A stretch of DNA of 64,000 nucleotides. It comes from JBFLXB01 sp964570625. Lineage in GTDB: Bacteria; Nitrospirota; Nitrospiria; 2-01-FULL-66-17. The stretch is taken from contig CAZMYW010000023.1 of assembly GCA_964570625.1 (NCBI GenBank), positions 62,001 through 126,000 of the forward strand, given 5' to 3'. Each line of letters opens with the position of its first letter. Positions within the stretch are counted from its first letter, which is position 1. A model generated the notes under the pieces. That model was not told the DNA's origin, made no database searches, and saw only the letters and a program-made list of their open reading frames with translations. A program made the position numbers and the translations under genes. Shown here in pieces: positions 52,447 through 61,008 of the stretch.

Positions 52447-53892
52447 CTAGTTTCCCATCGCGGCCCTTCCGAGCCCGCTTCCAATCAGGTATTTGAGGTC
52501 ATCGTCGTCGAACGAAATCCCCACGCCCACAAAGGCCGTGTCGAGTTCCCGGTTGAAGGGGTTGTCGTAACCCCCCTGGACGTACAGATATTCCAGGAAA
52601 CGGTATCGAGCCGTAGCTTTGGCGTGGACGCGTTCGTTGAGCGGATCATCGCTGCTGAAGTCCCAGAAGTCCAGGCTGAATTTCAGTCCAGGATCGTCGA
52701 AGAAGTAATCGGCCCCGAAGCCGAAACTGTTCTCGACCAAACCTCCACGCAACCCCACGTCCCCAAAGCGCCGGAAGTATTCCAACGAGAACTTGACCTT
52801 CGTTTCAAAGCTGATGTTTTCGACTTCCGTGGTGACGCCGTTCACGGTCGTGAGGTTGACGGTCTTTTGCACCTTGCCCCGTGGGTCGTTTACCACCTCA
52901 AAGATATAACTCTTGTTCTCGCGCGGCGTGACTGCGAGGTTCACGTACCCCCGAAAATCGCCAGACTCGGTCTGGTAGTCGCTTCCTCCGCCCAGCGTCA
53001 AGCGAATCTCGTCGATCTTGTTCAGCGTGCCGCTCAGTCCGGTCAGCGCCGTGTTGAGTTTCTGGTACGCTTCGTCGTCGTTGATCAACTTGCCGAGCGT
53101 CCCTTTGCCCTGTTCCAGATTCTTCGACACCGTGTTGAGGTTGGCGAGCGCGTCATCGAGTTTCCGGTAGACCGCGTCGTCGGTGAGCAATTTGCCCAGC
53201 GTCCCGTCTCCACGCTCGAGACGGTCGGCGATCCGGTTGAGGGTCGCCACCAATTTGGGACCGTCCTCCTTGAGCGCGCGCATGAATTCTTCCGCGTGAG
53301 CAACGGTGGTCTTGATGCCTTGCCGGTTCTCGGCGACGATGTGGTCGAGGTTTTCCGCGACGTTCCTGAAATGCGTGACGATGTCCTTGAGCGAACGTTC
53401 ACCTTCCTCGTTCCCCAGCGCCCCCCGCAGCGCCGCGGTCACGGCTTTGACGTCATCGGCGATCGCGCCGAATCGATTGATCAAGGTGTCCAGGTCGGCC
53501 GCCCCTTCCGCCTGGGGAAGCTGCTCACCGTCGCCCAACACGCCCGGCTCCCGACCCGGCAGGATCTCGATGTACTTGTCGCCGAGCAGGCCCGCGGCCT
53601 TGACCGATGCCCGACTCCCTTGGGGAACACTGACGCCGGGTCGAATTCGCATGGTCACCCTGGCGTGGGAGTTTTCCAGACCCATCTCCTCCACCACGCC
53701 GATCGGCACCCCCGCCATCTTCACCGGCGCGTTCTTGTCGAGACCCGCGGCCGAATCGAACAGCGTGAAGAGGTGGACACCTTCCACCTTTCGAAACGCG
53801 AAGTCTTTGAGTTGGAACGTGCTCCACAACAAGAGCCCCAAGCCGAGCGCCACCACCGCGCCCACCCGGGCTTCAACGCTGAAATTGTTCAT
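52447..53892 (-). CDS. mlaD: MlaD-type MCE protein with predicted C-terminal beta barrel
   Basis: 481 residues. N-terminal membrane helix, a single MCE domain (about 35-115; VKMAGVPIGVVEEMGL, LLGDKYIEILPG), a long helical/coiled-coil stretch with repeated LGKLI/LLxDDxxYxKL motifs (about 190-280), then from about 310 alternating strands rich in Phe, Tyr and Gly (VKFSLEYFRRFGDVGLRGGL, GFGADYFF, YVQGGYDNPFN) that look like an outer membrane barrel. Known MlaD is about 180 residues with no barrel. It could bridge both membranes. Last gene of the mlaE-mlaF-mlaD set; start ATG at 53892, an in-frame ATG at 53901 is possible. Confidence 0.85.
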   Translation of the reverse strand: MNNFSVEARVGAVVALGLGLLLWSTFQLKDFAFRKVEGVHLFTLFDSAAGLDKNAPVKMAGVPIGVVEEMGLENSHARVTMRIRPGVSVPQGSRASVKAAGLLGDKYIEILPGREPGVLGDGEQLPQAEGAADLDTLINRFGAIADDVKAVTAALRGALGNEEGERSLKDIVTHFRNVAENLDHIVAENRQGIKTTVAHAEEFMRALKEDGPKLVATLNRIADRLERGDGTLGKLLTDDAVYRKLDDALANLNTVSKNLEQGKGTLGKLINDDEAYQKLNTALTGLSGTLNKIDEIRLTLGGGSDYQTESGDFRGYVNLAVTPRENKSYIFEVVNDPRGKVQKTVNLTTVNGVTTEVENISFETKVKFSLEYFRRFGDVGLRGGLVENSFGFGADYFFDDPGLKFSLDFWDFSSDDPLNERVHAKATARYRFLEYLYVQGGYDNPFNRELDTAFVGVGISFDDDDLKYLIGSGLGRAAMGN

Positions 53893-53916
53893 GGCCGGCA
53901 TCCCGCCGGCTGGTCG

Positions 53917-54669
53917 CTACGTGACCGCAATGGGGCCCTCCGCGCTTCCGGTGATGAACTGTCGAACCACGGGGTTCGCACTCCCCCGGATCTCGTCCGG
54001 CGTGCCGACCTCCAGAATTGCGCCTTGGTACAACATCGCGATCCGGTCCGCAATCTTGTACGCGCTGGTCATATCGTGGGTAATCGCGATGGCCGTGACT
54101 TTGAGCTGCTCTTTGAGACGAATAATCAGTTCGTTGATCACGTCGGCCATGATGGGATCCAGACCCGTAGTCGGTTCGTCATAGAGCATGATCTTCGGGT
54201 CATGGACGATCGCCCGCGCGAGACCCACGCGTTTTTTCATGCCGCCGGACAACTCAGCCGGCATGAGATCCTCCACGCCCTTGAGACCCACCAGCGCGAG
54301 TTTTTCCCGCGCCACCTCCCGGATCTCGCGGGGAGACTGCCGACTGTGTTGGGTCAACGAGAACCCCACGTTCTCCCACACCGAGAGGGAATCGAACAAT
54401 GCCGCGCCCTGGAACAACATCCCAAACTGTTTCCGCACCTCGATGAGGCTCGCATCATCTAGCCGTCCCACCTCTTGACCATCCACGATTACCCGCCCTT
54501 GATCGGGCTTCATGAGGCCGATCACGTGCTTGAGCAACACACTCTTCCCGGAGCCGCTGCCGCCGATGATCACCATGGTTTCGCCGGGTTCGATGCGCAG
54601 CGTAAGTCCCGCGAGCACGACTTTTCGGTTGAAACGTTTGTGCAGGTCCTCGATCTCGATCGTCGGCAC
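53917..54669 (-). CDS. mlaF: Lipid transport ATPase MlaF
   Basis: 250 residues. Walker A GGSGSGKSV, signature LSGGMKKRVGLARA, Walker B IMLYDEPTTGLDP and H-loop ITHDM are all in place. Drives phospholipid movement between membranes with MlaE and the MCE protein. Downstream of mlaE by 14 bases. Confidence 0.95.
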   Translation of the reverse strand: MPTIEIEDLHKRFNRKVVLAGLTLRIEPGETMVIIGGSGSGKSVLLKHVIGLMKPDQGRVIVDGQEVGRLDDASLIEVRKQFGMLFQGAALFDSLSVWENVGFSLTQHSRQSPREIREVAREKLALVGLKGVEDLMPAELSGGMKKRVGLARAIVHDPKIMLYDEPTTGLDPIMADVINELIIRLKEQLKVTAIAITHDMTSAYKIADRIAMLYQGAILEVGTPDEIRGSANPVVRQFITGSAEGPIAVT

Positions 54670-54683
54670 GACGTCTCACCCGG

Positions 54684-55451
54684 CTAATACAGGAGCGCCG
54701 TCATGACATAGTCCGAGATCAGGATCAACACGCACGACACCACCACCGCCCCGGTGGTCGCTTGCCCCACGCCCTGAGCCCCGCCGCTCGCGTTGAACCC
54801 GCGCTGGCAACTGATGAGCGCGATGATCCCGCCGAACACCACGGCTTTGAGGAGCCCTCCATACACGTCGGCCATCTCCAAGTAGTCGAACGTTCGTTTC
54901 ATGTACACCGTGGGGTTCACATCGAGCAAAACCGTCGAGACCAGGTAGCCGCCCGCGATCCCGATGATGTCGCAGAACACCGTCAGGATCGGAAGCATGA
55001 TCAGCCCGGCGAGGACCCGCGGAAGCGCGAGATACTTCACCGGATTGACGCCCATCGAGGCCAGCGCGTCGATCTGTTCGGTCACCCGCATCGTGCCCAG
55101 TTCAGCGGCCATGGCGGCGCCCGCTCGACCCGCCACCATCAGACCGGTGAGGACCGGCCCCAGTTCGCGGGTCATGGACAGGGCGACCACGGTCCCGACC
55201 AGACTCTCGGCTTGGAAGCGCTGGAACCCGTTGTAACTCTGGAGCGCCAGCACCATCCCGGTGGAGAGGCCTGTGATTGCGACGACCGGGATGGACTTGG
55301 TGCCGACGTCTTCCAATTGCCTGATGTGGAGGCGCAGCCCGAGCGGACGCGCGAGGGCGCTTCGCGCGACGTTCCAGAACAGCAGCCAGAGGGTCCCCGT
55401 CTCTCGCAACAGCGCGATAGCGGTACGCCCGAGCCATTCCAGACTGCTCAT
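54684..55451 (-). CDS. mlaE: Lipid transport permease MlaE
   Basis: 255 residues, five or six membrane helices; family blocks GLSTGMVLALQSYNGFQRF, ELGPVLTGLMVAGRAGAAMAAELGTMRVTEQIDAL and NPVKYLALPRVLAG. ATG at 55451 overlaps the alanine racemase stop (TGATG), so it is coupled to alr. Confidence 0.95.
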   Translation of the reverse strand: MSSLEWLGRTAIALLRETGTLWLLFWNVARSALARPLGLRLHIRQLEDVGTKSIPVVAITGLSTGMVLALQSYNGFQRFQAESLVGTVVALSMTRELGPVLTGLMVAGRAGAAMAAELGTMRVTEQIDALASMGVNPVKYLALPRVLAGLIMLPILTVFCDIIGIAGGYLVSTVLLDVNPTVYMKRTFDYLEMADVYGGLLKAVVFGGIIALISCQRGFNASGGAQGVGQATTGAVVVSCVLILISDYVMTALLY

Positions 55452-56641
55452 CACGGGGTCGCCCCGGACGCACCGTCCAGGTAGCGACGGGGGACTCGCG
55501 GCCCGATGCCGCACAGCAGTTCGTAGGCGATGGTTCCGGCCGCCTCGGCCACCTCTTCCGCAGGCAACGACGCCCCGCGCTGCGACCCGATCAAGACCAC
55601 CTCGTCGCCGTCCGCCACGTCGGGCACCTCGGTGACGTCGATCATGGTCAGGTCCATACACACCCGACCCACCACCGGTGCGCGGCAACCTCGAACGAGT
55701 ACCGTCCCGCGGTTGGAGAGTGCGCGCGGATACCCGTCGGCATATCCGATGGGGAGCACCGCGATGAGACTGTCCCTGCTCGTCACAAAGGTGCGGGCGT
55801 AACTCACCGGGGTGTTCGCAGGAACGCGCTTGAGCAACATGATTTTCGTGGTCAACGCCAGCACCGGCCGCAACGCCACACCGTCCACGTCCGGGCCCGG
55901 CCGGCATCCGTACAACATGATCCCGGGACGTACGGCCTCGTACAAGGGACCGTCGCTGGGACGCGCCGAGGGTGAGCGGGCTCCGAAACCCCGCACGCCT
56001 TTGATCAACGCCGCACTGTTAGCGGCATGCCGCGTGGGAATCGTCAGGCCGACGCGACGCGCGGCGTCGGTCACCGCGTCAAACCGCGCGATCTGTTCAC
56101 GGGCGTAGCCGGGGTCGGCCAGGTCCGCGTCGGCGAAGTGCGTCATCAGTCCTTCGACGCGCAGTCCCGGGCATTCCGCCAGCCGCGCGAAAGCCTGGGC
56201 GGCATCCGCCACCGCAAATCCAAGACGCCCCATGCCGGTGTCAAATTTCACGTGGATCGGCACGACCGTGCCGGCGTGGCGCGCCGCCCGATCGAGCGCG
56301 GCCGCGTGGTCGAGATGAAACACCGCGGCCGACAGTCCGAGGTCCACGAATTCCGTCGCCTGGTCCGTCGTGAAGCCACCTAACACGATGATCTCCCCTC
56401 GCACGCCGGCCTCGCGAAGCGCTCGGCCTTCTTCCGGCAACGCGACGCCGAATCGACCGATGCCGTCTGCGGCCAGCGCACGCGCCACGGCCGGGGCGCC
56501 GTGACCGTATGCGTCAGCCTTCACGACCGCGATGACCTCGCGGTCTCCCGCGAGACGTCGCGCCTGTTCTGCGTTGTCGCGCAGAGCGCGCAGATCGATG
56601 TGGGCGACGGTCGGGCGCAGTGCGGCCACGGCCGCGGTCAC
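55451..56641 (-). CDS. alr: Alanine racemase
   Basis: 396 residues. PLP lysine in VIAVVKADAYGHGA, catalytic Tyr in NTPVSYARTF (C-terminal domain) and the usual GCRPGPDVDG and GRVCMDLTMIDVT blocks. Supplies D-alanine for peptidoglycan. It is embedded between a TPR lipoprotein (4-base overlap) and mlaE, linking cell wall and envelope lipid genes. Confidence 0.96.
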   Translation of the reverse strand: MTAAVAALRPTVAHIDLRALRDNAEQARRLAGDREVIAVVKADAYGHGAPAVARALAADGIGRFGVALPEEGRALREAGVRGEIIVLGGFTTDQATEFVDLGLSAAVFHLDHAAALDRAARHAGTVVPIHVKFDTGMGRLGFAVADAAQAFARLAECPGLRVEGLMTHFADADLADPGYAREQIARFDAVTDAARRVGLTIPTRHAANSAALIKGVRGFGARSPSARPSDGPLYEAVRPGIMLYGCRPGPDVDGVALRPVLALTTKIMLLKRVPANTPVSYARTFVTSRDSLIAVLPIGYADGYPRALSNRGTVLVRGCRAPVVGRVCMDLTMIDVTEVPDVADGDEVVLIGSQRGASLPAEEVAEAAGTIAYELLCGIGPRVPRRYLDGASGATP

Positions 56642-57810
56642 GGAGTCGCGGCCTTCCGGATCGCTTCGGCCTGTTGAGCGGCGGCTTTGGCCTCGGCGGT
56701 GAGCCCTTGCGACGCAAACAGCTCGGCTTTGCGGTCGAACAGGCGCGCGCGCAACTCGGCGTCTCCCACCGGAACGAGCGAGTCAGCTTGGTCGATCACC
56801 TTCCCGGCGTCATACGGTTTGTCCTGAGCGATCAACACTTGCGCCAGCGTGTCGAGATAATTCGGCGCGCGTGACGGATCCCAGCGGAGCGCGCCCCGCA
56901 CCAACACTTCGGCCGACTCCAGCTGGCCCTCCTGGAGCAGCACCTTACCGCGGGCATGCGCGGCTTGCGCGAGGACCCGCGACTTCTCGCCGAAATTGGC
57001 GAGCGGCGGCACCGCGGATTGTCCCTGGTCGATGAGCCGCACGGCGTCGTCCGGCCGGTTCGACGTCAACAGCGCTTCGGCAAGCGGCACGAGGTACTCC
57101 GTCGCGCGCTCGCCATCTCGTCGGATTGCCTCCCGCAGGAGCAACTCCGCGTCCTCGTACTTCCCGGCCGCCAGCTTCGCCTTGCCTTGCTCGAACGCCA
57201 GATGGGCCACCTCCTGGGTCTCCTCCACGAACAGCGTTCGCACCTCATCGGCGCGCTGTGGATCGTCGCCAGCAAGGGCCACGGCGTCGTCGATCGCCCG
57301 GCCGGCCTCGACCGGTTTGCCGGTTTTGATCAGGATGTCGACCAACGTGTCGACGTATTCGGGTCTCGGGTCCCATGCCACGGCCTTTCGCGCCAGCGAT
57401 TCCGCCGACGCGAGCCGTTTGCCCTGCGTCACGTAGAGCCACGCCAGGTTGTTGGCTCCGGGCGCCGCTTGTTTGCCGCCCACGCGTACCGCTCGCCGAT
57501 ACCACCCCTCCGCGTCGTCATAGACGCCCTCGTGCGCAGCCAGGTTCCCGAGGTTGACCAACGCCTGCACGTGATCCGGTTGCGCGCGCAGCGCGGTCTG
57601 ATATTCCTCCTTGGCCAGATCCCGCTTGCCTTCGCGCTCATAGGCCACGCCCAGCGCTACATGTTCGTCGGGGCTGAGAGCGTCGCGGAGCGTCACCACC
57701 TGAACCGACCGCACCGCGGAGCAGCCCCACGCGCCGATCACCCACGCCAGCAGCAGCGCGCTCACCCAGCGCCGATGGAGCCCCCGAGGGGCTGACCTGT
57801 CGGTGTTCAT
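56638..57810 (-). CDS. TPR-repeat lipoprotein
   Basis: 390 residues. Signal peptide with lipid-attachment-type Cys near residue 30 (WGCSAV), then TPR motifs (about 50-150 and 210-385; for example ALGVAYEREGKRDLAKEEYQ). It overlaps the C39-like peptidase gene and alr by 4 bases each. In some bacteria PA2778-like peptidases carry a C-terminal TPR part; here that part may be a separate protein. Confidence 0.8.
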   Translation of the reverse strand: MNTDRSAPRGLHRRWVSALLLAWVIGAWGCSAVRSVQVVTLRDALSPDEHVALGVAYEREGKRDLAKEEYQTALRAQPDHVQALVNLGNLAAHEGVYDDAEGWYRRAVRVGGKQAAPGANNLAWLYVTQGKRLASAESLARKAVAWDPRPEYVDTLVDILIKTGKPVEAGRAIDDAVALAGDDPQRADEVRTLFVEETQEVAHLAFEQGKAKLAAGKYEDAELLLREAIRRDGERATEYLVPLAEALLTSNRPDDAVRLIDQGQSAVPPLANFGEKSRVLAQAAHARGKVLLQEGQLESAEVLVRGALRWDPSRAPNYLDTLAQVLIAQDKPYDAGKVIDQADSLVPVGDAELRARLFDRKAELFASQGLTAEAKAAAQQAEAIRKAATP

Positions 57811-58409
57811 GAGGCGGACGGGGTGCCGAGGGGGTCGCTCACCCGCCGATCAAACACTAGAGCCCAAAACGCGGCTCGTCGCCACGCGGAGGTGAAGCGG
57901 CCGTAGGCCATCGACGCGTCCGAATCTTCGCCGGAGTACAAGAGCACGCGTTCGGCGGCATCGTCGTATCCCACCACCACGACGAAGTGCCCCCGCCGTA
58001 CGGGACCAAAACCCAGATCGAGGAAGGCCACCACGGGGTGATCACTCGCGACGTGTTCCCGCAGCCAGACCAGCGAGCCCGCCCCGGTCCGGACCGTGGC
58101 GCCTCGCGGACGCGCGGCGGCGTACCGCTCGAGATCCAGCGGCAACACGCCTGCCAGCGAGGGCGCTCCGATGGCCTGCGCGATGTCCTCGACGCTCACC
58201 GGATCGTCGTGATAACCCAACACGCTCGCCAGCGCGGCGGGACCGCAGGCGCCAGGCTCTCCCGGCACGAACGGGACTCCCAGGATGCGGTGGGCGGTGG
58301 GTAGGGGGGAGGCCTCATCGGCCAGGGGAACTCCGAGGGATTCGGCACCGGTGCACCCGATCGATAACGTGATCACCAGCGCCCAGGCGACCGCCCATGC
58401 GGGCCACAC
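57807..58409 (-). CDS. PA2778-like C39-family cysteine peptidase, lipoprotein
   Basis: 200 residues. Signal with lipobox SIGC, then the papain-like C39 fold: catalytic Cys in GACGPAALASVLG and His in RGHFVVVVGYDD; Asp of YSGED may complete the set. Upstream lies a PA2779-like gene, the usual partner in the PA2778/PA2779 pair. Substrate not known. GTG at 58409 is the only usual start that keeps the signal. Confidence 0.8.
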   Translation of the reverse strand: MWPAWAVAWALVITLSIGCTGAESLGVPLADEASPLPTAHRILGVPFVPGEPGACGPAALASVLGYHDDPVSVEDIAQAIGAPSLAGVLPLDLERYAAARPRGATVRTGAGSLVWLREHVASDHPVVAFLDLGFGPVRRGHFVVVVGYDDAAERVLLYSGEDSDASMAYGRFTSAWRRAAFWALVFDRRVSDPLGTPSAS

Positions 58410-58454
58410 CCAGTCGATTCGGCGGATGCCAAGACGCGTGGGTGCACCCTCAGG

Positions 58455-58874
58455 CTACTTCGTGATCACGACCCGGTGGCCCGTCAGCTGGAGCAGCACC
58501 ACGACCAGGATCGCGATGACCAGCAGGCCGATGATCACTCCGAGCCCGCTGTCGCCGCCGGGTTGTACGCTGTCGAGTTGGACCACGGTTTGATGAATCT
58601 GCGCATCGGTAAGCGATCCGAGACGCGAGGCAACCGCCTCCGGCCCGAGGCCCCAATCGGCCAGACGTTGACTCACCACCTTCCGTTCGAGAAACGTCTT
58701 GAGCCGCACCAGCTCGGCGTCTCGATCAAACGCCGGCGCGGACAAGGCGGCCTCGGACGGTACAAACGACGCCAGTCCCACCGCGGGAAACGCGGTGATG
58801 CCGCCCGTCATGATGAGCGCGGCGGATAAATACAGGCTCAGCGAGGTGTGTACGATGCCGGTGCGTGCCGCCAT
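58455..58874 (-). CDS. PA2779-family small membrane protein
   Basis: 139 residues: N-terminal hydrophobic signal, a central helical part (ELVRLKTFLERKVVSQRLADWGLGPEAVASRLGSLTDAQ) and a C-terminal membrane helix (VIIGLLVIAILVVVLLQL). This matches the PA2779 family. ATG at 58874 with AAAGGGGG upstream is chosen over the GTG at 58889. Directly after frr, 22 bases. Confidence 0.78.
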   Translation of the reverse strand: MAARTGIVHTSLSLYLSAALIMTGGITAFPAVGLASFVPSEAALSAPAFDRDAELVRLKTFLERKVVSQRLADWGLGPEAVASRLGSLTDAQIHQTVVQLDSVQPGGDSGLGVIIGLLVIAILVVVLLQLTGHRVVITK

Positions 58875-58895
58875 GGATCCCCCTTTCACGTGCGA

Positions 58896-59447
58896 TTACA
58901 CCTCAAGAATCTCCGCCTCTTTTTTGGCCAGGGTCTCGTCGACCCGGGTCACGTACTGATCGGTGAGGCGTTGGATGTCGTCTTGAGCGGCCCGCTGCGC
59001 GTCTTCGGACAGGTCACCGGTCTTTTGCGCCTTCTTGAGTTCGTCGTTGACGTCCCGCCGGACGTTGCGCACCGCCACTTTGGCCTCTTCGCCCATGCGC
59101 CGGGCGTGTTTGACGTATTCCTTGCGCCGTTCCTCGGTGAGCGGGGGAATATTGAGACGGATGATTTTCCCGTCATTGGACGGTTGAAGGCCGAGGTTGG
59201 CGCCCTGAATCGCCTTTTCGATCACGGGAATCTGCCCCGGCTCCCACGGCTGAATCGCGATGATCCGGCTCTCGGGGATCGACAGGCTCGCCACCTGCTT
59301 CAGCGGCATCACCGTCCCGTAATAGTCGACCTGCACTCCGTCCAGGATCGAGAGCGAGGCGCGCCCAGTGCGGATGGCGGCGAGTTCGTGGCGCAAGTGC
59401 TCGACCACGTGGTCCATCCGCTCCGTCCCTTTTCGCTTCACATCCAC
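58896..59447 (-). CDS. frr: Ribosome recycling factor
   Basis: 183 residues, three-helix bundle plus beta domain: ELAAIRTGRASLSILDG, LNIPPLTEERRKEYVK and VRRDVNDELKKAQK are family signatures. Releases 70S after termination with EF-G. GTG start at 59447 with GAGGG upstream. In the classic rpsB-tsf-pyrH-frr order, but repeat copy F sits between pyrH and frr. Confidence 0.97.
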   Translation of the reverse strand: MDVKRKGTERMDHVVEHLRHELAAIRTGRASLSILDGVQVDYYGTVMPLKQVASLSIPESRIIAIQPWEPGQIPVIEKAIQGANLGLQPSNDGKIIRLNIPPLTEERRKEYVKHARRMGEEAKVAVRNVRRDVNDELKKAQKTGDLSEDAQRAAQDDIQRLTDQYVTRVDETLAKKEAEILEV

Positions 59448-59460
59448 GTCTTGCCCTCAG

Positions 59461-59586
59461 AGAAGCCTGTTCAGGGGCGCGCCAGATGCAAGACGGAGCG
59501 AGCGCCCGCACCGCAGCGTACTGGGTCGTACGTGAGGAGCGGACGCGCAGCGACAACGCCGCAGATGGCCGCTCATGGACAGGCTA
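59461..59586. repeat. Dispersed hairpin repeat, copy F
   Basis: Core GTACTGGGTCGTACGTGAGG at 59517-59536; apical stem GCGCCCGC against GCGGACGCGC; outer ends AGCCTGTTCAGGGGC and GCTCATGGACAGGCTA. It separates pyrH and frr and its end coincides with the pyrH stop codon. Confidence 0.85.
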
Positions 59587-60315
59587 CGCCCGGACACGAT
59601 CGCCTTCCACCACGGTCCCCAGTGCCTCGCCCTGCACGATTCGCTTGATGTTGTCTTTTTCCTTAAGGTTGAACACGATGATCGGCAGGCGATTCTCCAT
59701 ACATAACGTCACCGCCGTACTGTCCATCACGGCGAGGCCTTTCTCGATCACGTCGAAAAAGGTCAGCCGCGAAAACATCGTCGCGCTGCGATCCTTCATG
59801 GGGTCGCGGTCGTACACGCCGTCCACCTTGGTGCCTTTGAGGATCACTTCGGCCCCGATTTCCATCGCGCGCAAGGCCGCCGCCGTGTCGGTGGAGAAGT
59901 AGGGGTTGCCGGTGCCGCAGGCGAGGATGATGACGCGTTTTTTCTCAAGATGGCGGATCGCGCGACGCCGAATATAGGGCTCGGCCAACTGTCGCATCTC
60001 GATCGCGGATTGGACCCGCGTTATCACGCCTTTGCCTTCGAGCACGCTCTGCAACGCGAGCGCGTTCATCACCGTGGCCAACATGCCCATGTAGTCGGCC
60101 GAAGATCGTTCGATACCCGTCGCCGCGGCCGCGAGTCCACGGAAGATGTTCCCGCCGCCGATCACGATCGCCAGTTCTACCCCGAGGGCGTTGACCTCCT
60201 GGAGCTGGTCGGCGACTTCGCTCACCACGGTGGGGTCGATCCCGTAACCCCGATCACCCGCGAGCACTTCCCCGCTCAATTTCAGCAGAACTCGACGATA
60301 CTTGAGATCGGCCAC
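59584..60315 (-). CDS. pyrH: Uridylate kinase
   Basis: 243 residues of the bacterial UMP kinase type (amino acid kinase fold): RVLLKLSGEVLAG, IVIGGGNIFRG, ILACGTGNPYFSTDTAAALRA and KVDGVYDRDP. Makes UDP from UMP. The TAG stop is shared with the end of repeat copy F. A small GGGCCC/GGGCCC hairpin (60363-60381) lies between tsf and pyrH. Confidence 0.97.
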   Translation of the reverse strand: MADLKYRRVLLKLSGEVLAGDRGYGIDPTVVSEVADQLQEVNALGVELAIVIGGGNIFRGLAAAATGIERSSADYMGMLATVMNALALQSVLEGKGVITRVQSAIEMRQLAEPYIRRRAIRHLEKKRVIILACGTGNPYFSTDTAAALRAMEIGAEVILKGTKVDGVYDRDPMKDRSATMFSRLTFFDVIEKGLAVMDSTAVTLCMENRLPIIVFNLKEKDNIKRIVQGEALGTVVEGDRVRA

Positions 60316-60380
60316 AGGGTCACATCCTCGACATCAAGAGGCGCACAGCGTCTCCAAGCCGCGGGCCCGGACGGTGGGCC

Positions 60381-61007
60381 CTACGTTCGGTTCCCAAGCT
60401 CGGACTCTTCGCCCAGTTTGTACCGTACGAAGCGCCGGACGGAAATTCGCTCGCCGATTTTGGCAATTTTTTCGATCACCAACGCGTCCACCGTCAGCGA
60501 GGGATCTTTGATGAAGGGTTGCTCCAACAGCGAGATCTCGGCGCTGAACTTGTCGAGACGGCCCTGAACGATTTGTGCGATCACCTTGTCGGGTTTGCCG
60601 GTTTGCTGGGCTTCCTCGGTAAACCGCTGTCGCGCCTCGGTCAGCGCACCCTCTGGAATCTCTTGGCGAGAGACGTACCGCGGGGTGGTCGGCGTGCCCG
60701 CGATGTGCATCGCGAGGTCCTTGACCAAGGTCTGAAACTCCGGATTGCGGGCGACAAAGTCGGTCTCGCAATTGACCTCCACCAGGACGCCGATTTTGCC
60801 CCCGGCGTGTACGTACGAGCCGATCAGCCCTTCACTCGCGGCGCGCTCGGCCTTCTTGGCGGCCACCGAGGCACCGCGTTCTTTCAGCCATTCCGCGGCC
60901 TTCTCCAGGTCCCCGGCATTCCGCTCCAAGGCCTGTTTGCAGTCCATCATCCCGGCGCCCGTCCGCTCGCGAAGTTGCTTGACGAGCGCGGCGTCCACGG
61001 TCGCCAC
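60381..61007 (-). CDS. tsf: Elongation factor Ts, short form
   Basis: 208 residues, the short form: N-terminal UBA-like helices (LVKQLRERTGAGMMDCKQAL), one TDFVARN core (VEVNCETDFVARNPEFQ) and a C-terminal coiled-coil part. E. coli EF-Ts has 283 residues with two core subdomains, so here one is missing, as in Thermus and several other phyla. Exchanges GDP for GTP on EF-Tu. Confidence 0.96.
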   Translation of the reverse strand: MATVDAALVKQLRERTGAGMMDCKQALERNAGDLEKAAEWLKERGASVAAKKAERAASEGLIGSYVHAGGKIGVLVEVNCETDFVARNPEFQTLVKDLAMHIAGTPTTPRYVSRQEIPEGALTEARQRFTEEAQQTGKPDKVIAQIVQGRLDKFSAEISLLEQPFIKDPSLTVDALVIEKIAKIGERISVRRFVRYKLGEESELGNRT

Positions 61008-61008
61008 G

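Noticed and set aside
52624..54462. Long open frame on the plus strand opposite mlaD/mlaF
   Set aside because: It is an antisense shadow caused by GC-rich codon use; the minus-strand genes have clear domains and motifs.
60363..60381. GGGCCC/GGGCCC hairpin between tsf and pyrH as a terminator
   Set aside because: Short self-complementary arms and no T-run inside a conserved operon; too weak to list as a separate feature.
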